DNA of 64,000 bases from Actinomycetota bacterium (GTDB lineage Bacteria > Actinomycetota > Acidimicrobiia > Acidimicrobiales > Ilumatobacteraceae), in the NCBI GenBank assembly GCA_016871355.1, contig VFZC01000009.1, positions 31,471 through 95,470 on the forward strand, written 5' to 3'. The notes under the pieces are model-generated. The model was not told where the DNA came from, made no database searches, and saw only the letters and a program-made list of their open reading frames with translations. Shown piece by piece: positions 59,571 through 64,000 of the stretch; the first letter of the stretch is position 1, and each line of letters begins with the position of its first letter. The position numbers and the translations under genes were made by a program.

Positions 59571-59939
59571 TCACGGAGTGGGCGGATCTTTGTGGATGGT
59601 GCCCGCACGCGACACGTGCTCGGTCCACTTCGCTCCGTCCCAGTAGCGGTAGTCGTACCGACCGGCCGGATCCTTGTACCAGTCAGCCGGAACCGTCGGG
59701 GTGGATGTGGGTGACGACACCGGAGCCGGTGTTGAAGCGGGTGTGGCGACCAGGCTCGATGCCGGCGTGGGATTCACGTTCGCAACGGTGTCGCGGCTGA
59801 GGAATGCGACCAGTTCGGATCCCTCGCGAACCGACACGATGGAGAGGACCGCCCAACCATCGACCGACTTGGCGGTGAGCGTGGAAGCGAGTCCGTCGCT
59901 GTCGGAGGCCGACACCTTGACCGATGCGAATTCCTTCAT
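59571..59939 (-). CDS. DUF2510-domain protein
   Basis: A 122-residue protein. The first 55 residues form a beta-rich domain (KEFASVKVSASDSDGLAST). A Thr/Pro/Ser linker follows, then a DUF2510 module, PADWYKDPAGRYDYRYWDG with AKWTEHV, which is a WW-like domain of actinobacterial membrane proteins. No membrane segment or signal is seen, so the location is uncertain. The ATG is at 59939. Confidence 0.8.
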   Translation of the reverse strand: MKEFASVKVSASDSDGLASTLTAKSVDGWAVLSIVSVREGSELVAFLSRDTVANVNPTPASSLVATPASTPAPVSSPTSTPTVPADWYKDPAGRYDYRYWDGAKWTEHVSRAGTIHKDPPTP

Positions 59940-59981
59940 GATGCGAGTGTACCGATGAGCCGTTGATGCTCTTCAGCAGGA

Positions 59982-60734
59982 TCACACCTCGGTGTTCGTA
60001 CCTTCGGTGGCCACGAGCTCGCGGGCCTGGGCGTCATCGGGTCGACCGTCGTAGATGAGTCGCCCGTCACGCAGAGCGATGAGACGTTCGACGCGCGCGA
60101 CGAAGCCGAGTTCGTGGGTGGCCACGATGGCCGTGGCGTCACCGATGTCGTCGAGCAACGCGAGCAGCGCGTCTTTGCCGGTGGCGTCGAGCCCGACGAA
60201 CGGCTCGTCCACGAGGAGTACGTCGAAGGGTCGAATGAACGCGAGTGCGATGCCCGCCTTCTGCTTGAGGCCGCGGCTGAAACGCGACGGGAGGTCATCG
60301 GCGCGATCGGCGATTCCGAGACGTTCGAGCAACTGGGTGCCGGTTCGCTGCCAGTCGCCGACGTCGTGCATTCGAGCCACGTATTCGAGGTGTTCCCACA
60401 CCGACAAGTCGTCGTAGAAGACCGGCGTGTCGGCCAGATAGCTCACGTGGCGCCGGGCCTCGAGTGAGCCGGGTTGGTGTCCGTGGATTTCGATCGAGCC
60501 CCCCGTTGCATCGAGGAGACCGGCCGCGATACGCAAGAGAGTTGTCTTGCCCGATCCGTTGTGACCGATGAGCGCCACTTTGCTGCTCGTGTCGATGGTG
60601 AGTGACAGCGGATGCAGCACCGGACCGTCGCCGTAGTCCTTCGTGACACCTCGTGTCGTGAACGCCGCGCGTTCTCCGTGCGTGCTGTCCGATTGGGCAG
60701 CGGGCGGACGAGGGTGGCGATTGCTCGAATTCAT
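59982..60734 (-). CDS. ABC transporter ATP-binding protein
   Basis: A 250-residue ABC ATPase. It has Walker A LIGHNGSGKTTLLRIAAGLL, the signature RFSRGLKQKAGIALAFI (LSGGQ replaced by F-S-R-G-L-K-Q, as in ABC-2 exporters), Walker B VLLVDEPFVGLD and His in ATHELGF. It starts 10 bases after the stop of the rhodanese-permease fusion gene and must serve its membrane part. The ATG is at 60734. Substrate unknown. Confidence 0.94.
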   Translation of the reverse strand: MNSSNRHPRPPAAQSDSTHGERAAFTTRGVTKDYGDGPVLHPLSLTIDTSSKVALIGHNGSGKTTLLRIAAGLLDATGGSIEIHGHQPGSLEARRHVSYLADTPVFYDDLSVWEHLEYVARMHDVGDWQRTGTQLLERLGIADRADDLPSRFSRGLKQKAGIALAFIRPFDVLLVDEPFVGLDATGKDALLALLDDIGDATAIVATHELGFVARVERLIALRDGRLIYDGRPDDAQARELVATEGTNTEV

Positions 60735-60744
60735 GGCTGGGCTC

Positions 60745-63270
60745 TCATTGTGCCCGACTCTGTTGAGGTTGACGACTTTCCTTGGCGGCGTTGGCGATCC
60801 ATGCGCTGATCGCATCGCGTCGATGGATCCACGCCGCGACGAGTCCGACCATCAACACGATCGCGATGCTCGCTCGCAGTGCGGCCGCTTCGGGTCCGTT
60901 GCCGTTTTCGATGGCGTGACCGGCGAACGCGAAGGGAACCTGGCCCACAGTGGCCAAGGCAACCGGCCAGATCGCCTTGAGCACGCTCATCGTTCCGGCG
61001 ACCTCGGGTGGCATGAGGTTGTTCTGAGCGGTCGACGTCAACGGATCGGGAGCACCCGACACGATGTTGATGGCGGCACCGGCCAATCCGGCCAGAACGG
61101 CCGGGATCACCGCGGTCAGGACGATCATCGTGTGGTCGGGCGTGAGGATTGACGCGGTGACGGCGAAGACGGCGGCACACGGAACACTCGCCGCGACCGA
61201 TGCGTACGTGAGCTTCAGATACGACGGACCCCGCTCGACGGGTAGCGAATCAGTGCGCTCTCCGTGATCGATTTCCTGAGCGAGCGGTTCGAGCAGTTCG
61301 AGACCGACGATGAAACTGAGCAGTCCTGAAGCCACGACGAGCGGAGTCGAACCGTCGATGACGGCAGCCGCGGCTGCCCCACTGGTGGCCGACAACATCG
61401 CGATGCGTAGAACACGAGTGAGTGGATAGCGAGCGATGCCATGAATGGTGCGTCGCCACTCGGCTGAACCACGACCGTTTCTCGAAAGTCTCAACCAGGG
61501 TCGGCGTCGACTTTGCTCGTGTGCGAGTTGTCGACGCAAGAGCATCACGGTCCGAAGGTCTTGCATCGTGACGGCGAAGCGCAGTTGAGTCACGAGGGCC
61601 GAACGACGTGAGAGTGCTTCGAGCGACTGCCGCCCGATCGTTGCCACACCGACGATCAGAAGAGCGAGTGCGACGACGAGGCCGATCAGTTCGATCGGTC
61701 GTGTGCGCTCACCCCACAACGCGAGTCCACCGATCGAATCGGCCGGACCGAAGGCCTTGGTCGGTGCGGTGCCGGCCTGCCACCCGACGAGTCCGAATCC
61801 GATCACCGTTGCAATCGACTGGCGCAGACGCATGGCGTGAGCGATGAATGCGGTTGCGACGAACAATGACCCGGCACCGAGGCCCCACAGCGCTCCACCG
61901 GCGGCCCAGGCGATTTCCGAACCAGGGAAGCGTCGACCGGCGAGTTGTCCGGCGAACGCTCCGATCGCGGTGGCGGCGAACACGATCGTTCGCATTCGTT
62001 GCACGGCCGGACGTCGAAGGGCGCGAGCGCGGTCGATGGGTGCGAGCAGAGCGTGACGCACATCGGCTTCTTCGAGAGCCAGTGGTCCGCCTCGACTTCC
62101 TGAACGCAGGCCGAAGGTGATGGCGAGCACCGCGGCCAGTCCGAGCCAACCGGGCCCGAACTGCTCGACGTCGATGACGAAGTTCGACGAGGCCGGATCA
62201 CCGGCCACCAAGTCGGAGACGAAGAGAATGCCGCCGCCGTACATGAATGCGGCGAGATACACCCGATACAGAGCCTCGAACCACTCGACTTCGGCCAACC
62301 GGCGACGCTGACGAGTACGGCGTAGTTCGACCAGCGCGCGGAACGACGCGCGGTGCGCGGTGCGCGGATCGCGATGCCGATGATGATCGGGTGTGACGGG
62401 CCCGGTCTCGGCGTCGTTGTTCGGATCGGCCGACCACCCCGACCACGACGCGACGAAGAGTTTGGGGGGTGCGAATCCGGCGTGTTCCATGGCCAACACG
62501 TTCAGACAGGCCGAGACGCCGGAACCGCAGTAGGCGATCACCTCATCGGCATCGTCCACACAGAGTGCCGAGTAATGACGACGTAGTTCGGGAATCGAAC
62601 GCAGCCGCCCACCGTCGAGGACATCCGACCACGGTGCGTTGTAGGCGCCCGGAATGTGTCCGAAACGAGTGTCGACCGGATTGGAGTCGCCACGGAATCG
62701 CTCGGCCGAGCGTGCGTCGATGAGGACCGAGCGCGAATGCGCGGCCGACCGCACCTTGTCGATCGACGCGAGACGATCGTTCGGCCAGGAAACGGGAGTG
62801 AAACGCGCAGTCGAATCGACTCGTGTCGGACCCTTCTCCACGTCGTCTGGATGGGCCGCGAGCCAGGCGCCGTATCCGCCGTCGAGGAGAGAGGCCGCGC
62901 AGCCGAGCATGCGTAACATCACGACGAGTCGTCCGGCCGTCATGCCTCCGGTGTCGTCGTAGGCCACCACCCAGGTGTCGTTGCCGATACCGACTTCGCT
63001 CATCGAGCGCGCGAAATCGTCGGGTGTGGGCAGCGGATGACGTCCATCGGTTGGTTCACGGTGTCCGGCCAGGTGGTGATCGATGTCGACGAACACCGCA
63101 CCAGGAACGTGGCCCGCCTCGAACGCGGCGCGTCCGTCACGTCCGTCGAGGTACCAACGGACATCGGCGACGACGATGCGAGCGCCCAGGTTTCGCAGTC
63201 GGTCGAACTCGGCGAACGAGATGACGGGACCCGGAGTCGAACCGGACGACGCAGACATGGCGACTGCCAT
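60745..63270 (-). CDS. Fusion of double rhodanese sulfurtransferase and ABC permease-like domain
   Basis: An 841-residue protein in one frame. Residues about 1-300 are a two-domain sulfurtransferase like 3-mercaptopyruvate sulfurtransferase: VVADVRWYLDGRDG and GHVPGAVFVDIDHHL, then VLIDARSAERFRG and VIAYCGSGVSACLNVLAM with the catalytic Cys. After a charged linker (TPDHHRHRDPRTAHRAS), residues about 330-841 form a polytopic membrane domain with about 10-12 helices, like DUF6297/ABC-2 permeases. The ABC ATPase follows at once. No start codon lies at the junction, so this is not two overlapping genes. GGAG 7 bases before the ATG at 63270 supports this start. Confidence 0.82.
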   Translation of the reverse strand: MAVAMSASSGSTPGPVISFAEFDRLRNLGARIVVADVRWYLDGRDGRAAFEAGHVPGAVFVDIDHHLAGHREPTDGRHPLPTPDDFARSMSEVGIGNDTWVVAYDDTGGMTAGRLVVMLRMLGCAASLLDGGYGAWLAAHPDDVEKGPTRVDSTARFTPVSWPNDRLASIDKVRSAAHSRSVLIDARSAERFRGDSNPVDTRFGHIPGAYNAPWSDVLDGGRLRSIPELRRHYSALCVDDADEVIAYCGSGVSACLNVLAMEHAGFAPPKLFVASWSGWSADPNNDAETGPVTPDHHRHRDPRTAHRASFRALVELRRTRQRRRLAEVEWFEALYRVYLAAFMYGGGILFVSDLVAGDPASSNFVIDVEQFGPGWLGLAAVLAITFGLRSGSRGGPLALEEADVRHALLAPIDRARALRRPAVQRMRTIVFAATAIGAFAGQLAGRRFPGSEIAWAAGGALWGLGAGSLFVATAFIAHAMRLRQSIATVIGFGLVGWQAGTAPTKAFGPADSIGGLALWGERTRPIELIGLVVALALLIVGVATIGRQSLEALSRRSALVTQLRFAVTMQDLRTVMLLRRQLAHEQSRRRPWLRLSRNGRGSAEWRRTIHGIARYPLTRVLRIAMLSATSGAAAAAVIDGSTPLVVASGLLSFIVGLELLEPLAQEIDHGERTDSLPVERGPSYLKLTYASVAASVPCAAVFAVTASILTPDHTMIVLTAVIPAVLAGLAGAAINIVSGAPDPLTSTAQNNLMPPEVAGTMSVLKAIWPVALATVGQVPFAFAGHAIENGNGPEAAALRASIAIVLMVGLVAAWIHRRDAISAWIANAAKESRQPQQSRAQ

Positions 63271-63301
63271 CTTTCCACTCCGAGCCGCAATACTGGAATC
63301 A

Positions 63302-63853
63302 ATGGATGTTCGCGCCATGGAATCGTTCACGTCGTTGCTCGCGATCATCGCCGCGAGTGGCGCGATCGTTCTCGTGTTCGCACGAGCCGTCGCGTCGTCG
63401 TGGACTCCGGCAGCCGACTTCGTACGTTCCGTGCACGCCGTCTCGTCGTGGCTGGCCTGGCTGGTCGCAGCCGTGGCCACGGCTGGCTCGCTCTACTTCA
63501 GTGAGGTGGCCGACTACGTGCCGTGTCGTCTTTGTTGGTTCCAGCGGATCTGCATGTATCCACTGGCCGGCATTCTTCTCGTGGGTGCGTTGCGCCGCGA
63601 TCGAGGTGTGCGTTGGTACGCATTGCCGTTACTGCTGGCTGGTGCGGCGTTGTCGTCGTATCACTACCTGATCGAATGGCGTCCATCACTCGACGGCGGA
63701 GCCTGCACGGTCGGACCGTCGTGCACCGACGTGTGGTTCCGCAGTTACGGATTCGTGACCTTGGCGTTCATGGCCTTGGCCGGGTTCGTGGCGATCGCCG
63801 CGTTGTTGTTCGTCACACCCGTTGCCGATCGCGGCCACACTCGAGAAGACTGA
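63302..63853 (+). CDS. dsbB: Disulfide bond formation protein B (DsbB/BdbC)
   Basis: A 183-residue membrane protein with four to five helices. The first Cys pair is YVPCRLCWFQ (C75, C78) and the second is GGACTVGPSC (C135, C141). It passes electrons from a thiol oxidase to quinone, keeping exported proteins disulfide-bonded. The start is ATG 63302, or 63317. It is divergent from the rhodanese fusion gene and 21 bases upstream of the gene at 63875, which may be its DsbA-like partner. Confidence 0.92.
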   Translation: MDVRAMESFTSLLAIIAASGAIVLVFARAVASSWTPAADFVRSVHAVSSWLAWLVAAVATAGSLYFSEVADYVPCRLCWFQRICMYPLAGILLVGALRRDRGVRWYALPLLLAGAALSSYHYLIEWRPSLDGGACTVGPSCTDVWFRSYGFVTLAFMALAGFVAIAALLFVTPVADRGHTRED

Positions 63854-63874
63854 TCGAAGAAGACTGAGGATCTT

Positions 63875-64000
63875 GTGGCCGCAGAAGCGAAGAACAAGTC
63901 GTCGATGTCGCAGTCGACCAAAGTCGTGATCGGGGTCGTCGTCATCGCGGTTGTGGTCGCGTTGATCGTGGCCATCGCCACGAGTGGCGGCTCGTCCGAT
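63875..64000 (+). CDS. Membrane-anchored protein, N-terminus only (possible DsbA-like partner)
   Basis: Starts with a GTG at 63875 (GAGGATC upstream) and runs off the window. The 42 visible residues are a polar N-terminus (AAEAKNKSSMSQ) and one membrane helix (VVIGVVVIAVVVALIVAIAT), then a Gly/Ser-rich start of an external domain. Position after dsbB suggests a membrane-tethered DsbA-like thioredoxin-fold oxidase, but no catalytic motif is in view. Confidence 0.6.
   Translation, partial: MAAEAKNKSSMSQSTKVVIGVVVIAVVVALIVAIATSGGSSD

Overview
This window looks like a chromosomal segment from a high-GC actinobacterium. The gene set (ClpC, a SigH/SigR-like sigma factor with a zinc-binding anti-sigma protein, a NamH-type muramic acid hydroxylase, an L,D-transpeptidase, an MpaB-like oxygenase), the frequent GTG starts and the compact packing suggest a lineage near the Acidimicrobiia. 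The taxonomic placement is inference. Many genes start 6 to 9 bases after a TANNNT hexamer, so leaderless transcription appears common.

Layout. Positions 1-13.3 kb hold housekeeping and maintenance genes: dnaB (cut by the window edge), a VOC protein, an HD hydrolase, rmuC, coaA, map, radA, a lipoprotein, clpC and a polyprenyl diphosphate synthase. From 13.3 to 19.9 kb lie a three-gene operon with 4-base overlaps (SDR epimerase, alpha/beta hydrolase, FAD oxidoreductase), a probable inactive phosphatase-like protein, tilS, a sigma/anti-sigma pair, and a MarR regulator divergent from a small hydrolase. From 20 to 23.4 kb are a seven-repeat lipoprotein and an OafA-type acyltransferase with a SGNH domain. 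From about 23.5 to 26.14 kb is a decayed integration site at tRNA-Thr(CGT). It has two extra copies of the tRNA 3' end, two integrase C-terminal remnants, one intact small membrane gene and a DUF6326-like gene with an in-frame stop; it looks lower in GC than its flanks.

From 26.1 to 35.1 kb come a PNPOx-fold protein, holB, tmk and topA in one packed minus-strand run, then rsgA, an acyl-CoA dehydrogenase and an iron-sulfur photolyase. From 35.1 to 38.3 kb is a translationally coupled Tad pilus operon (TadZ-A-B-C, a 55-residue Flp-like pilin, TadE). A tRNA-Sec gene at 38.53 kb shows that the organism probably inserts selenocysteine, and its 3' end is duplicated 59 bases downstream. From 38.7 to 54.1 kb are mixed metabolic and membrane genes: a serine hydrolase, a primary-type sigma factor, BI-1, a CPBP protease, a cyclophilin, a YcaQ-like protein, an AI-2E-type transporter, an asparaginase, an MBL protein, a haloalkane dehalogenase, an HNH nuclease, gluQ and a 2OG oxygenase. 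From 54.1 to 64 kb are an L,D-transpeptidase, a large beta-galactosidase, NamH, a DUF2510 protein, an ABC ATPase with an unusual rhodanese-permease fusion, DsbB and the start of a membrane-anchored protein.

The most unusual items are the rhodanese-ABC permease fusion, the tRNA-Sec locus with its leaderless promoter and duplicated tail, the tRNA-Thr integration scar with a nonsense-disrupted gene, the cysteine-less phosphatase-like protein, the seven-bladed lipoprotein with one cysteine pair per blade, and the overlapping divergent promoters of the MarR gene. No CRISPR array, rRNA operon or complete insertion sequence was seen.
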